This document shows positions 23,051-35,305 of a stretch of 64,000 bases of DNA, in pieces. A program made the translations under genes and the position numbers. The stretch lies in NCBI RefSeq assembly GCF_032362555.1, contig NC_083506.1, positions 8,727,501-8,791,500 on the forward strand. The letters are read 5' to 3'. The notes beneath the pieces were generated by a model. The model had not been told where the DNA came from. It was given only the letters and a program-made list of their open reading frames with translations, and searched no databases. This DNA is from Amyelois transitella. Lineage: Eukaryota; Arthropoda; Insecta; Lepidoptera; Pyralidae. How positions within the stretch are numbered: position 1 is the stretch's first letter; every line of letters starts with the position of its first letter.

Positions 23051-23571
23051 TATTTTGGTTTTATTTTAGTGGCAGAAGAACATTTGATTCATACGTGTTT
23101 AAATGTTTGCCCGTGTGATTTATTCATTGTAACTTTTAAATTTTAAAGGTAAATAAATATATGGAATCATTGGGATGCGAGGTATGTATAAGCACAGTTT
23201 GACTAATTGCTGGACCAGTCAAAACTATTGCATCGATTACGTTATTGCGTAGAAATTTGATTTGAAATTAATTATCTGATTCATTAAACTTTAAAAAAAA
23301 AATTAGAACCAAAATATTATCCTTAATACAAAATGAAATAGTATTTAAAAAGTATAAAGTTTGATTAAAGAAGATGAAAGAGTAACATACACATGTCCTC
23401 ATATCTTTACAAACTTTCGCATTTATAATATCAGTAAGATAATGTCAAAATAAATGAACATAAGTAGTATGAAAACTTGAGCGTAGGTGAATAGAGTCAT
23501 TTTGTACAGATAAAACTTGTTGAAGTCATTATCTCCACTTCGACTGCGCACTGACATGTTGACTTATTTAG

Positions 23572-23619
23572 TAGGTACTCCGTACTCGTGTTTGACTTGG
23601 TACGAGTACGGAGTACCTA
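23572..23619. repeat. Perfect 18-bp inverted repeat, 12-nt loop
   Basis: Arms at 23572-23589 and 23602-23619 (TAGGTACTCCGTACTCGT and its complement). A transcript would form a tight hairpin. It is too short and too perfect to look like a typical microRNA precursor. Confidence 0.85.
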
Positions 23620-23984
23620 TTTAGAAAATTCATGTATGTATATCTATGGCATAACGTTACCCTTGCAGGCACTTACTTGGCTATTGTTCTTTGCGTGTAA
23701 CTACCTTATGTCATTTCGGCTACGGGTTGGACGTAATTAGCAACATTACGTTGGCACGACTAGTCGGCGAACATAGCATCGCACACGAACCGCGGCCGAT
23801 CAGGAAACCCTCGCTTGCTTGATCGCAACTAATGTTAACTATTTGATCGTAAATAGAGGTAGTTTTGTTATGTAATTGTTATTTTTACTGAACTTTTGTT
23901 TAACATGATTAAGTACTCGTCGGCTGTAAAATAAATTGAAACTTTGAAGATACATGCACTTATCTAGTGTACTTACTTAAAATT

Positions 23985-24370
23985 AGGCCTAGGCAGGCTG
24001 AGACCGCCACTGGTCACGATGTCTCCTGCTTTCTTTTGCTTCACCCACATTAATTTCATTACTCTCTTCATGCAAGCTCGCCCGTTAAGGGTAAGTAGCT
24101 ACTCTTAATCAGACTTCGTCAGGACGTCCCCGGATTGATCAACGTCCCTTTCGTCTTGAATTTCTTCTTTCAACGTTCCCATTAGGATATTTGCTTAGTC
24201 AATCTGCTTTCATTCATCCTCTTCACGAGACGCGTTAATATCTTTTTTGAACAACTACACTCATTTACGTATGTACTCATCATCTGTGTTAATTTTTCAT
24301 ACCGCATAATGGGCAGGTGGCAGGCACGGATGGATGAACAGCTAGAACAGTAGCCAAACAACATGACCTC
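23985..24370 (-). pseudogene. LINE-B ORF2 C-terminal remnant
   Basis: On the minus strand near 24240-24190 it encodes KRMNESRLTKQIS, matching ERMNESRLTKQIY in the copy at 45554. Near 24080-24030 it encodes MKRVMKLMWVKQKKAGD, which follows that motif in this kind of LINE. The order is disturbed by insertions and stops. A dead relic. Confidence 0.6.
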
Positions 24371-25180
24371 ATGGATTTACATAAGTAAATTCTGTTCCGC
24401 GAACTATAAAATGGCATAGACGTAATATTTATAAAATAAATAAGAAATTGATTAAATTTTGTGCTTGTACTCGTAATTATTGAAGTCCCAAAAAACTGAT
24501 GGAAGTAAAGATAATATCGACAGGTCGCTTCGTGGCCTCGGGTTTAAAAATATCACCGCTATATGTCTTCGTCAGCCGATTGCCACCGAAAATGCACATG
24601 CAAGCAATTACTGGAATTAACATTTAAAACCTTGGTCTTCCGAGCCTTATGTAGCTTCTGGAGATTCGAGGTCACAACAGGACCACTGCAGATTGATGAA
24701 CATGAAACGATTTTATTGCTTTGGGTAAATGTCAATATTAAAATTTTCATGAATGACAATATACGTGTATAGGCTAAGTCAATTTAGCTTTAGATAATAT
24801 GGTCCTGACGTGTGTAGCTAAGTCTACGTCAGGCTCAACCTATTAAGATAAATTAGTAAAATGATAATTCATGAAAAAAGTAGCAGGTAAAAGCTTCATT
24901 GAATTTCCAGGTACTGGGGTCGTACGAGATATGAAAAAATGAATAGGTATGGGTATTCTTCTTTGTTGGACTAAATAATTTTGATTGTTTAGATCGTGTT
25001 GTGACTAGAGATAAGAACCTTTTCCCTTTATAAAGAAAAGCAGTTTTAGGTATAAGTGGGTGTTATTATATACATATATATATAGTAAGTAGGTATCGTG
25101 TATTTTAGTTAGTATACTTGTAGGTATTTTTCTTATTATTTCGTAGGTAACATAAAACTTGAATTTAAAACGAAGATTTT

Positions 25181-25475
25181 TGCATTGCGGTTCCCAGCAG
25201 CAAAACAAAAAATAATAAAACCACTCCCTCTCTTTCATATGTTAATACATAATTAACGACATAATTGTCGTAAAAGGCGACTAAGGAATAGGCTTATAAA
25301 CTTGGAATTCTTTTTTAGGCCATCGGCTAGCAACCTGTCAATTTTTGAATCTCAATTCTATCATTAAGCTAAACACCTAAACTATCCTATCCGTCCGGCC
25401 TATCCGTCTTCAAAATTGTTGGGTCTGACAACCCTGCAAGGGATATAGACGTGACTATATGTATGTATGTATGTA
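25181..25475 (+). repeat. Family A repeat, diverged copy
   Basis: GCGGTTCCCAGCA at the 5' end, then GTCGTAAAAGGCGACTAAGG, CTTATAAACTTGGAATTC, CTCAATTCTATCATTAAGC and CAAGGGATATAGACGTGAC, ending in a clean (TATG)n tail. It has a ~20-base insertion near 25240. The tail directly meets the 3' end of a Helitron-like element. Confidence 0.75.
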
Positions 25476-25692
25476 GAGGACACCCGTGGCTCCGCACGCG
25501 TAAAACAAAAACTCCCGTCCATTTCCGTTCCTGTTTGATTATTATTGCACACCCACAATATGAATCTACATGCCATGTTTCCAATCTCTAAAAAGTATGT
25601 ATATAATCACTAGGTCTCTGGACCAGCGGGCTGTGCGTCGTCTGTCAGCTAGTTATTTCCTTAGTAACGGAAGAGATTTATATAAGTATTTA
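25475..25692 (-). mobile_element. Helitron-like relic related to Helitron 2
   Basis: On the minus strand it starts AAATCTCTTCCGTTACTAAGG, then GACGACGCACAGCCCG, echoing the start of Helitron 2 (CTCTTCCGTTACTGAG, ACAACGCACAGTCG). It ends near CACGGGTGTCCTCTAC. No coding capacity. Confidence 0.55.
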
Positions 25693-25957
25693 GATTATGT
25701 GATCCACCTATTGATCACATAGTAATAAGTACTCGTTATTTTATCTCTCCGAACTAGAGAAGGCATGTTAAGCTAACCCGGCATCGGGAAACTTTATCCG
25801 TTTCAATGGCGCCAATTCGTTCACTTCAGAGCTTTTGTGAATATAAAATATACTTGAAGAATAGTGTTTCTTACATGTACAACATTATCCCAGTTCAATG
25901 TAGGTAAGTGCAATTTTCAGGAAATGAATTATTTGAGTATGTTTTTTTACAAATAAA

Positions 25958-26120
25958 TGTCGTTATCTCTTACGAGGTAGGGTAAATTGTTATCGTTAGA
26001 CTCGGAATGATTTTCATTCCACTTTGAGTTAGATGTGTCAGTTAGTGATAGTTGCTAACCCATCGAGTAAAAGAAGAATCTCGATGCCTTTTACCTAATT
26101 GACGTTTATAATCTCCGAGG
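25958..26120 (-). repeat. Family A repeat, badly decayed copy
   Basis: Reverse copy recognisable from GGTTGCTAACCCATCG-like and AAGAAGAATCTCGATGCC words in family order. Low similarity elsewhere. Confidence 0.5.
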
Positions 26121-26249
26121 CAGAGAAGAGAGACAGAGAGAGAAAAGAAGTAACTGGTAAGAATTATGTTGGTCTTCGTTACCAGATCATACATACAAAA
26201 AGTTAAATAGGTAAGGTGGTTAATATCTTCAAAAAGTCCATCCCAGCTA

Positions 26250-26330
26250 TGTGGTTGCCGGCATGGTAGAAAAGGAACACTTCATTCTCATATTAGGATG
26301 TCGTAAAAGGCGACTTATAGGGCAATCACG
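26250..26330 (+). repeat. Family A repeat, 5' fragment
   Basis: GTGGTTGCCGGCATGG, then GATGTCGTAAAAGGCGACTTA, matching the first third of the element. The rest is absent. Confidence 0.6.
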
Positions 26331-26672
26331 ACAAAAAAGAGAATTTAGAGGTGGACTAAAGCAAACGGCTTTGAATGGAACGGGGAAAATTTTTCGATAA
26401 GGACACTCCTTTTATTTCACTGAAGATTTAATCAGTCTGGAAGCTTAATATGAGCCAGTAATTGGGTATACTTCTAAATAATTTTGACACTCGTAAAAAT
26501 GCTGAATCATAGCTTTGTGTCTAAGTGGTATTCATTGCCACAGCATGGTCAGAATTGCGAGGACATGAGTTTTCTGACTTTCCTTGAACCTACTGAAGAC
26601 GGCTCGTGTCCGAATTGACGAAGCTAGCGTGCATTGTCCATCGCCCTCCCTCGACTCTTCGTATTTACAGTC

Positions 26673-26680
26673 TATAAAAG
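26673..26680 (+). promoter_or_regulatory. TATA box of gene S1
   Basis: TATAAAAG, with an initiator-like TTCATTG (A at 26697) 24 bases downstream and a GC-richer, transcript-like stretch following. The same box precedes gene S2. Confidence 0.6.
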
Positions 26681-26696
26681 AATTGCCCACCAATTC

Positions 26697-26760
26697 ATTG
26701 TGTCTGTGCGCCTGCGCCTGCAGCTGTGTTGTGTTGTGTTAACGTGCTGACCTGTCCAAG
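26697..26760 (+). other. Predicted non-coding first exon of gene S1
   Basis: About 64 bases from the initiator to CCAAG before the donor GTACTT at 26761. No ATG is present. It would join the acceptor CTGATTTCAG ending at 29538, eleven bases before the S1 start codon. The 2.8-kb intron between them holds a family A copy (28136-28400) and otherwise AT-rich DNA in which I see nothing. Confidence 0.5.
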
Positions 26761-28135
26761 GTACTTGCTTATAATTCGTGACGTGTGTGATGTGCTTTTA
26801 TTTGAGTACAAACTTGTATTTACAATATATTTTATTTTTAAAGTACCTAAATATCGTTAATGTGAAGGTGAAATTTACAGCATTGATGTTTACCTTTTTT
26901 ATTTATACTATTAGTAGAAAATCAATTAATATTTGATGCTGACTAGATAGATTAATACTCGTATTAGAATAAATTTTAGCTTGTCTTTTATAGGCTCTTT
27001 CTAAGGGGGGTAAGGGCATGATTTAGTAAATTAAGTAAATATCATAAATGTAGAATAATTCAGTGCCAAAGGCTAAAACAGGCTAAATAATAATTTGAAT
27101 AAATCATGATTTTACTTGAAATCCACAAGTATCGGTATTATTTAAAATTGTGCATTATTTATTTACAAAATGAATTAATGATACACGTCGTCTATTTTTC
27201 CAAAGCATTTTTTTGCAACATTTTAGGTAACCTTGGTATAAAAAGTAAGGCTGAAGTTTAGGGCAGGTTAATGCGACTGGGGTAACATGTAGGAGGAGAG
27301 GGTGTGCCACTTTTAGGAAATTTATGTAATGATGTCCAATGATAATTTTTCAACCTAACTTATGTCTTGACATTATGACTTATTGTCACACAAACGACAT
27401 CTAAATTAATATACCAACAAGGCACTTTCAAAGTCCGCATGATGCATGGTAAAAGAGCTCTTTATTTGACATAGTAAAGTCTATTCGATACATGTAGTGA
27501 TGTTTAACTTCCACATAATATATTTAAGAAAGATAGCGAATGTTTCCCCGAGCTAGCCGCAACCGGATCGCCGGGAGATAGCTAGGAAATGTTGAACGAA
27601 AACCAAATAGAAATGTCTCAATTTCCGCAGCAATGCTTCCCAACGGATCTTTTTCTTTTTCCTGAAATTTATTTCAAAATATTTTCTTTAAAGTTTCTCC
27701 ATTGCTTCTTATACAGCACACGTTCCTACACTTGTTAGGCTTTGCCAACTCTTACATATGTAACAACGTGTTTGCATTTTGTTCACAATTTTACAGTGAG
27801 AACTGAAAATACCACGATGTTTAGAACCAGGGGTAGATCTCACACAACACATGGTCCCTAATTGTATGTGTTTTGTTTCAAAATATTCGATTTCTATCTA
27901 AGCCTCAATTTAGAATTATGTAATATCGTTTTATTTTCTAAAACTTCTTTGTATTACGGACAGACAGATATAGAATAATGTGATTACAGGTCTTTTCAAA
28001 AGATATGAATATTCTGTTAGTAGTATTCCACTCGGATTAGTAAGATTAGTAGATTCTGTTAGTAGTTATTAAACATAATTGCCGTGTAAAAGTATGTTAA
28101 AAGAAATAAAAGTATTATGCAAATCAAAATACTTG

Positions 28136-28400
28136 TGCCGTGTGGTTCCCGGCGCTAGGCAAGAAAAAATAGGACCACATCATCTCTTTCCCATGGACGT
28201 CATAAAAGGCGACTAAGAGATAGGCTTATAAACTTGGGATTCTTCTTTTAGGCGACGGGCTTGCAACCTGTCACTTTATATGAATTTCAATTCTATCAGT
28301 AAGCCAAACAGCTGATCGTGGCATATCAATATTTTGAAGACAGTTGGTTCTGTCTAGCCCGCAAGGGATATAGTCGTGATTATTGTAAGTATGTATGCAG
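28136..28400 (+). repeat. Family A repeat, near-complete copy in the S1 5' intron
   Basis: TGCCGTGTGGTTCCCGGCGC, ATAGGACCACATCATCTC, CATGGACGTCATAAAAGGCG, TAAACTTGGGATTCTTC, AACAGCTGATCGTGG, GGTTCTGTCTAGCCCGC and AAGGGATATAGTCGTG in order, with a tail TAAGTATGTATG. Confidence 0.85.
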
Positions 28401-29548
28401 ATCACAAATTATCAATAAGTGTTAAGTTTAAAAAAAAATATTTTTACCCCAAAAATATCTGAATAAAAAATTTATTAAATACATATATTGCAATTTAGAT
28501 TTCATTGAACATTACATTTGATTTTCATGTTTAACCGTTTGAATGTGCTCATAATACTCACTACTTGTTATTAAAAACCAAGTTATCCAGTTAGTTATAG
28601 CTAGCGTGCTATAAATAACATAATCGATTATTGCATAATTTACAGAGCATTCGTTTAGTTAATAATCGTTGCTTACCCTCCCGTGAAATTATCGGGAAAA
28701 ATAGATTTCTTTATAAGAATTTTCAGTTAACCTCAAAACCTTCTTTAATTAAACTACATAATAAATGTTTTTCTTTATTTTTACAACCATTTTATAGACT
28801 AAGTACTGAAAAATCCAGTAAAAACAAATCCATAACTTTCAAGGATAAGCTCAATTCTAATTGTTTAATGATTGTTAATTGTGTTGTCGCAAACACTTTA
28901 TTTTGATATTGCCAACAACACACATAAATTTACTTATGGTTTTTCTAAAATTAAATTTTATCTGTCCCAATATGGTATTGTATTCATTGAACTACATAAA
29001 TAAAATTAATTACTCTTCACTCGTGTTTTACAATTAGGTAAAATAAAAAATAAATCCTCGTCGGCCTTGTAAAGCATACAATCACGAAATAACAAGGTGC
29101 AGGAAATATTGTAATGGTCTAGTTACCTGTCACTTCGCATACTAGTGCCCTTTAGAAGCTCTTATTTGCACCTTGATAAAGAACTCCGATGTTTATGTGA
29201 ATAATTCGTTAATGACCAAACCCTAGTATATTATTGTAATAAAGAAACGCTAAATTGAATTTATGCTGGTACTGACTAATCAAGGCCTTATTCCATTAAT
29301 CTATCTTGAATTGATTCCACTACTGAGAACACATATTATGTATTATTTTTTAAATTAGATACTATTTTAATATTATTTAAATTGAAATAGTGTTGTTTTT
29401 GCTGTTGAACTAGATTTTGAAACTGGTTTGTTTAAAATAAATGACAAGATATATGTAAAGTGGACATACATTTAATAAAAATAATAAAAAAAAATATCTT
29501 ATCGATGTATTATACAAGGGTTACCCTACTGATTTCAGAAACCCGAAA

Positions 29549-32500
29549 ATGAAGGTTGCGACCGTTATCGTCCTCGCATGCTTCGTGGCCGTAGTAGCGT
29601 CGGCGCGGTACGAACACCACCCAGCAGTGGATTCCTTGGCGGAATACGCGGTCCAGGAGGCAGCACAGGACACGCCAGCGCAGGAGAACATCAGGCCGAA
29701 AAGAAGTTTATTACTGCTTAAAAAGAAACTGATCCTTGGTGAGTATTTTTATTTAATTGGCACGGTATTCATACCGTTCAGATGTTCGAACACCACCCAG
29801 TAGTGGACTTATTGGCGGAAGACGCGGTCCACGAGGCAGCACGGGATACGCCAGCGCAAGAAAACATCAGGCCAAAAAGAAGTTTACTACTGTTAAAAAA
29901 GAAACTGGTCCTTTGTGAGTAATTTACTACTTACTAATAGAAATATTTTAATGCACATATCAAAGGTTAGCGTTCGATATTGCCTGTTAAGCTCATTAAA
30001 TCTCTGTTTGTTTATCAGTCGTACCATTTCATTGCATTAATTAAAACCAAATGTTATTGAAGGATACATATACTACTAAAATAACAAAAAGTTAATACGA
30101 GTTGGGAGTTGGTTAATTGGGTCATTGCCATTTTAGCGGCTGCCGCACGTATGTGAATACTGAACTGTTTGCACATCGTATATAGATGTTAGTAACTTAT
30201 GTTTGGCGAACTAACATCACTTGGGGAGTTTGGTTGTTTGCTGATATGCATTAGATCCGTCCTCGGACACGCCACACCTCATTCTTGTTTAGTTATGATA
30301 CAATCTATGTAAATTGTATATATAGTAACGTCTTTACCTGAAAGTAATAAAAAAAAAATACTACTTTTGCTGGATAGCAAATCAGACAAACATAGGCTAA
30401 ACGCAATGCAAGTTCGCGGGGACCAAACTATTAAGTCCAAATTTTAATACGAACCCTAGAAGAAAACAAGATTTTTTATTAAATCTATATATTTAGGTTG
30501 ATACGAATAAGAACAAAGAACCACGAACGTTAATTTAAACAAAATATATGATGGTAAAATAAATGATAAAACTGTAAAACCCCTTTTGTTAAGAAAATGT
30601 GAGATAGTGTTCAATATTCCAAGACCGCGACTCGATTCAATGGCCCGCAGCTCAACGTAGTGCAGAAATAGTGGAAACATGTGAGAAGCAGTCATGTGGC
30701 TGCTTTGTGTGGGAACATTTAGTGTTTGCATGTTAAAAAGTGTTGGGAACATGTTCGTTCAATCTTCGAAGCGTGCTAGGAATTTAAAAACGCTAAAGTG
30801 CTAGTTCGTAAGCCAGCATTTCGAATAATTTCTTGAATTTTCTTGCTGATTGTGGTGTGGTTTTATAAAATAATATTTACTTTTCCTGTTTTATTTAGGT
30901 CATAGCATATTTTAAATAAATTAAGGCATTCAAGAAAAAAACACCCATGGTCTTCATGGGCTTCTTTTTATCTTCTTTTCGAAACTATCGCTGATAACTT
31001 ACGGTGACAGTTAAGCGGTGAAATAAGAGGCACTTTTCTAGAAGAATAATACTTTTTATTCAAAAGACTTATACTTACCCAATTCATACTTACCCAAGTA
31101 ATAAAATTTGGAACTATAAAATATAAAAGAGCGTTAAACTTAAATGCAGCAAAAATTTAATGATTAATTGAAATGCAACTGTTCACTTAGCAGAAAATTG
31201 GGTAGATAAATAAGTATATACTTATGAATACTTTATACGCACCTTGTGTAAAGAAATTAGAGTTTCATGAGGCTATATTTTATGTCATGCGCCAATGCAC
31301 TAAAACTGTATAGCAACAGGGATAAATAAGTGAATAATAATTCTTCGTCCAGTAATTTGTTCATCCAGCTTGGTAACTTTCAAAATCCACCTCCCTTGTC
31401 TGTGACACTACTGTTGGCTCTCTGCTCACTCAAAGGATAAGTATCGCAATCTATCGAGGAAATGCTGCCAACGTTTTTGGCGCCCTGCCACTAGGATTAA
31501 CTTGTTTATGCCGAAGTTCTGTGTACAGAACAAGTTTGAAAAGATTTTTAATTGAATTTCAACTTATTTCCAGGTGCTTTGGGGCTGAAAGCAGCCAAAG
31601 CAGCGGCAGTGGGCGCGATCGTTCTCAAATCCAAACCTAAGTCAGTACAACACGAGGTCCACTTAAGCCATGGGTAAAGGTTAACTGTTCTAACAAATAC
31701 ATACATCCATCACTAACTTTCACACTTTTTAAACACAATTTCAAATCCATCGACGGCAAAGAGACACCTTATGTAACTTTCCGTTTGCGCCATTTTAATC
31801 CAACTAATAATCGAGGACATTTGCGGCGTCTATCATGCAATAACTTATCATTGTTAAGACGACCTTTTGGTGATAGAGGTCAGCGATTTGAATATCGCGT
31901 ATTCGATACTTATGACAGACGGTTTATTAGAGATAGGTACCACAGAAATTGCCAAGTTCATTGATTCCCGTGTAGACAAAGTTATATATAAATGTAAAAA
32001 GAGATACACAAATATTAAATTTTATTTTAATATGCTTATACATAAAGAGGGTAAAACTTATGAATGTTGATCGTTTGGATGTTTGCAGCCACCCTATCCA
32101 CCCGACATGGGGCTTGGAGGTCCACCGGTGAGTCTACGTATACTTTTCAGAATTGTACACTTTGGTCTGGAATTGTTGGAATGTAAATAAGATTTCTTAC
32201 TATTATTTTGTAAGGTACAAAATAATATAATTGAGTTTGTGGTGTAGCATATTATTTCTTTTTCTGCTTCTCTAGTAAGAATCAAACAGGTTTGAACTTA
32301 TGATGTAATTCGTCACGGACTGCTTGATTTTCTAAGGATCCTTGTTACACAAGATAGAATAACAAAGCGCATGTAAAACCAGTAAATAAATCGATAAAAA
32401 TAATTATATGCTACTTTTTTGTAAGGAAAAACGAGTTTACTATTACATGCTTCATGAATTGCAGTACTGGACTATACACGATAACTTGTCAAAGGTAGCA

Positions 32501-33754
32501 CTTGCAGGTTTTACGTTATTGTACAAAAGGTAGGTAGTAGGAATAAGTTCCAATAAATAGACTAAGTTTAGGAGTGGTTTTCAAAAACCTACTATCTGCG
32601 TTATAATTTGCGTTGCGTTGCGTTGGTACTTATAATTGAAATATTTTTAATAATGACTATTGTTTAGTATGTAAGTACATACTTTCAATTTCCATGATAA
32701 TAGATAATTGATCTTAGGTTATAAATTATTCTAGTTAAGTAAACGAAGTAAGTAAAATATTATCTGCGCTATTAAACAGATTTTTTAAGGTTTTCACAAT
32801 GCTCTTAGGATAAGGGTTCATATTATGTATTCTATAATTATTATGAAATATTCAACAAACTTGAACGAATATAAAGTGACTTACAAATAATTTAAAGTGA
32901 ATTTATTTGTGATCAAAATATGTGTTCGTGGTTATTTTAGTGAGATTTATCACTCATTTAAATCATCTTGGATAAACCCACGCAATGATGTCAATATACT
33001 CTAAACAATATCAATATACTCGTATATCTCTCTCTTTGATTAATATTAGTACTAAAAAAATTTAGGTTCTTAAGTAAAACATATAAAATATATTACAAAT
33101 ATAAAGACATTTACCTATATTTTTTTTCTGTTGATTGTGGTGTACGATTTACCTAATACAATTAGTGAAAAAGAAAAAACAAATCCGATCTGAAATGAAA
33201 GAATACTTATTCTAAGTTAATTCAAACATTAAAGTTAACACTTATAGGATGGGATGTAATCATCTAATCATACAAGCATGGGTCAAGATGATCTTTACAA
33301 GGCTTACTCACTTCGCATTACGAAATAAATTTGGTGGTGGTACAGTGTTTCAATAACATTGGAGTGGCTTACTAATAGTTGGGTAACTTTATGATCGATT
33401 TCTTTAAATATTGATTTAGAACTTCTAACACATAGGTAAAAACCGAATCAACATGGGCAAAACCAAGTCTCTGGAATGCTGTCCTTTGCAGAGGAAAAAT
33501 ATTTTATTATAAGATTTGAAATACTTATAACTAGTTTAAATAATCGATACTGGTTCTTAAATTTGATAAGTGAATGTGATGACGCAAGAACTTAATTCCT
33601 CATGCTTTTGCGTCAACAATACTCCGAGCTTAAATGTCGCGGCTTTAAAAATGTTATAACAGCGTCGTCTACAAACATTTACTACTAGTATAACGATCGT
33701 AAATATGACATGTAAACAAAGACTTCGGTTTAATTTTACAGATTTGGTTACTGA
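29549..33754 (+). CDS. Gene S1: secreted Lys-rich precursor with dibasic site (4 coding exons)
   Basis: Predicted exons are 29549-29738, 31574-31673, 32089-32127 and 33742-33754, joined in phases 1, 2, 2 to give 113 residues. All introns are GT-AG (donors GTGAGT, GTAAAG, GTGAGT). Residues 1-19 form a signal peptide (MKVATVIVLACFV...VASA). Residues 20-50 are an acidic, Gln/Glu-rich pro-segment. RPKR ends at 52, a furin-like site. The released part starts SLLLLKKKLILG, continues hydrophobic and lysine-rich (ALGLKAAKAAAVGAIVLKSK), and ends in a His-rich tail closing with RFGY. It probably acts outside the cell. I do not recognise the family: small cuticle-type proteins and cationic secreted peptides both look like this. 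The third exon could instead be read in another frame (PPYPPDMGLGGPP) if a weaker donor in exon 2 is used. The His-rich frame is preferred because it needs only the strong donor. No canonical AATAAA was found shortly after the stop. Confidence 0.7.
29782..29922 (+). pseudogene. Partial tandem duplicate of the S1 coding exon
   Basis: A direct repeat of 29611-29738 at a constant offset of 176 bases, roughly 87-88% identical by eye. It keeps an open frame (from ATG 29782, EHHPVVDLLAEDAVHEAARD, then TPAQENIRPKRSLLLLKKKL) and a donor GTGAGT at 29915. The signal-peptide part is missing. The upstream CCGTTCAG could serve as an acceptor, but splicing from the S1 exon (phase 1) would throw it out of frame. 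So it is a decayed or unused exon, unless it has its own start. Confidence 0.8.
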
Positions 33755-34789
33755 GAAGGCGTCAGACTTCCAAGCCTTGATGTCGACGAAAACTACGAGA
33801 TGTCAAGAGGAGACGACACCTTTGTACATTTAGACATAAGTGTTCATTTTTAGACTAATAGGAATGCACTGTATGTCAAATCCCATTTTTACTGTCGCTA
33901 AATAAGGTAACAGGCATTTGTACCTATTTTTCATGCCTAGAGTAGAGCTTAATATAAATGCCTATACTTTACACATTTTTTGATATTTTGCGGATGAATC
34001 GTATTTTTTTTTTTTCTATATAATTTGCGTTCTCGTTTATCTTCGCATATCTTACATGAACAGAGAAAGAATATATTACATGTGAGGCTAATATAATGCA
34101 TGTAAAATTAAGTAAGTATTTTATTTTTTCTTACTTTTTGCAACCAGATGCAAAATGTTATTCGGTCTGTGCCATTTTATTAATTTGAAATGTACCTGTA
34201 GCAATAGGATAAACTATGTTTTTCTGTTACCTTTTAATTGAATACTTCGGTAGTATAAGAATATGTAAATATTAAATAATTAATTAAGGAGGTCAGTTTA
34301 ATTGTAGATACTTATGAAATGTTGACTGTCATCAAGTAAAAACATGTCTTAGGACTACGATTTCGTTCAGTTGTTAATTAAACGATTTATTTAATCGTGT
34401 GTTTGTTTTATTTAACTTTTAATATCCATAGTTTTTGACCATCTGTACTCATTCGTCTAATACAAATTCAAAAATTCATTATTATGGGATATCTCGAACA
34501 TCACTTAATAATTGTATGAAAGAGCTCAAGTTTGTGGGAGTTTTTTTTTTTCAAAATTGTCATTTTTGCACTGAGTTATAATGTACCTACCTACTAATAG
34601 TTTCTACGAAGTAAATATTTAATTAAATACAATTTCAATCCAAGGAGAAGAAATATTGATAAATTAAACATTGGGAAATACAGTGGACAATGTGAACATT
34701 TCGCAAGATTCTCAGAAGATCAGATGGTCTTGAACGTCCACTATACCAGAATCTAGTATTGTTTGCTTAGCAATAACATTGTAAGAAGT

Positions 34790-34815
34790 TGCCGTGTGGT
34801 TTCCCGGATAGGATA
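34790..34815 (+). repeat. Family A 5'-tip fragment
   Basis: TTGCCGTGTGGTTTCCCGG, the first ~20 bases of family A, then unrelated sequence. Confidence 0.5.
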
Positions 34816-35224
34816 ATACAACTCTAAATCAATATATTTAATAATAGCAATTATTAATTTTATTCTATACTTTAATTATACTAAACCGCAGAAATATGGT
34901 GTTATTGACATTTCTGTGCACTGATGTAGAAAGTTTGACTTGATTTCAAGGTGAGCTGTGTAAATTTGGTAACACATCAAACTAATATGAAATACGTCTT
35001 CTTATAATGACCAATTAATAATGTTCAGTTTCTATGTCACGTTACTATAAATATTTATGCAATATTTCGTCAAAACTCAACGACACGATGTTAAAATCTG
35101 CACTAATAAAATTAAATTTTATCTCATCGTCTTGTTTGGGTAAAAACAAAATTTTCAATCTCCCTTCATGTTGTCTTCATGTCTGTTGTGATTGTTATGG
35201 CAAAATAATAAATCTATTTTTGTA

Positions 35225-35305
35225 TCCCGTAGGTATTTATCCTTTACCCGGTAGACAGAGCCGACAGACTCTTATAAACTTAAAGGTCACATTCAGCGGT
35301 ATCAT
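35225..35305 (-). repeat. Family A 3'-end fragment
   Basis: Reverse complement of the 3' end: TATCCTTTACCCGGTAGACAG, AGCCGACAGACTC, AAAGGTCACATTCAGC. Truncated. Confidence 0.6.

Larger units (their letters stand above)
22728..26672. other. Intergenic region between tRNA-Pro and gene S1
   Basis: No exon is supported here. It holds a Helitron 3' end, a hairpin, LINE-B and family A fragments, and a Helitron-like relic, each listed separately. The remaining stretches (23000-23560, 24375-25180 and 26335-26650) are AT-rich DNA in which I recognise nothing. Confidence 0.5.

Noticed and set aside
31867..32070. 67-codon frame between S1 exons 2 and 3
   Set aside because: AT-rich chance frame in an intron, no acceptor at its start and no recognisable protein features.
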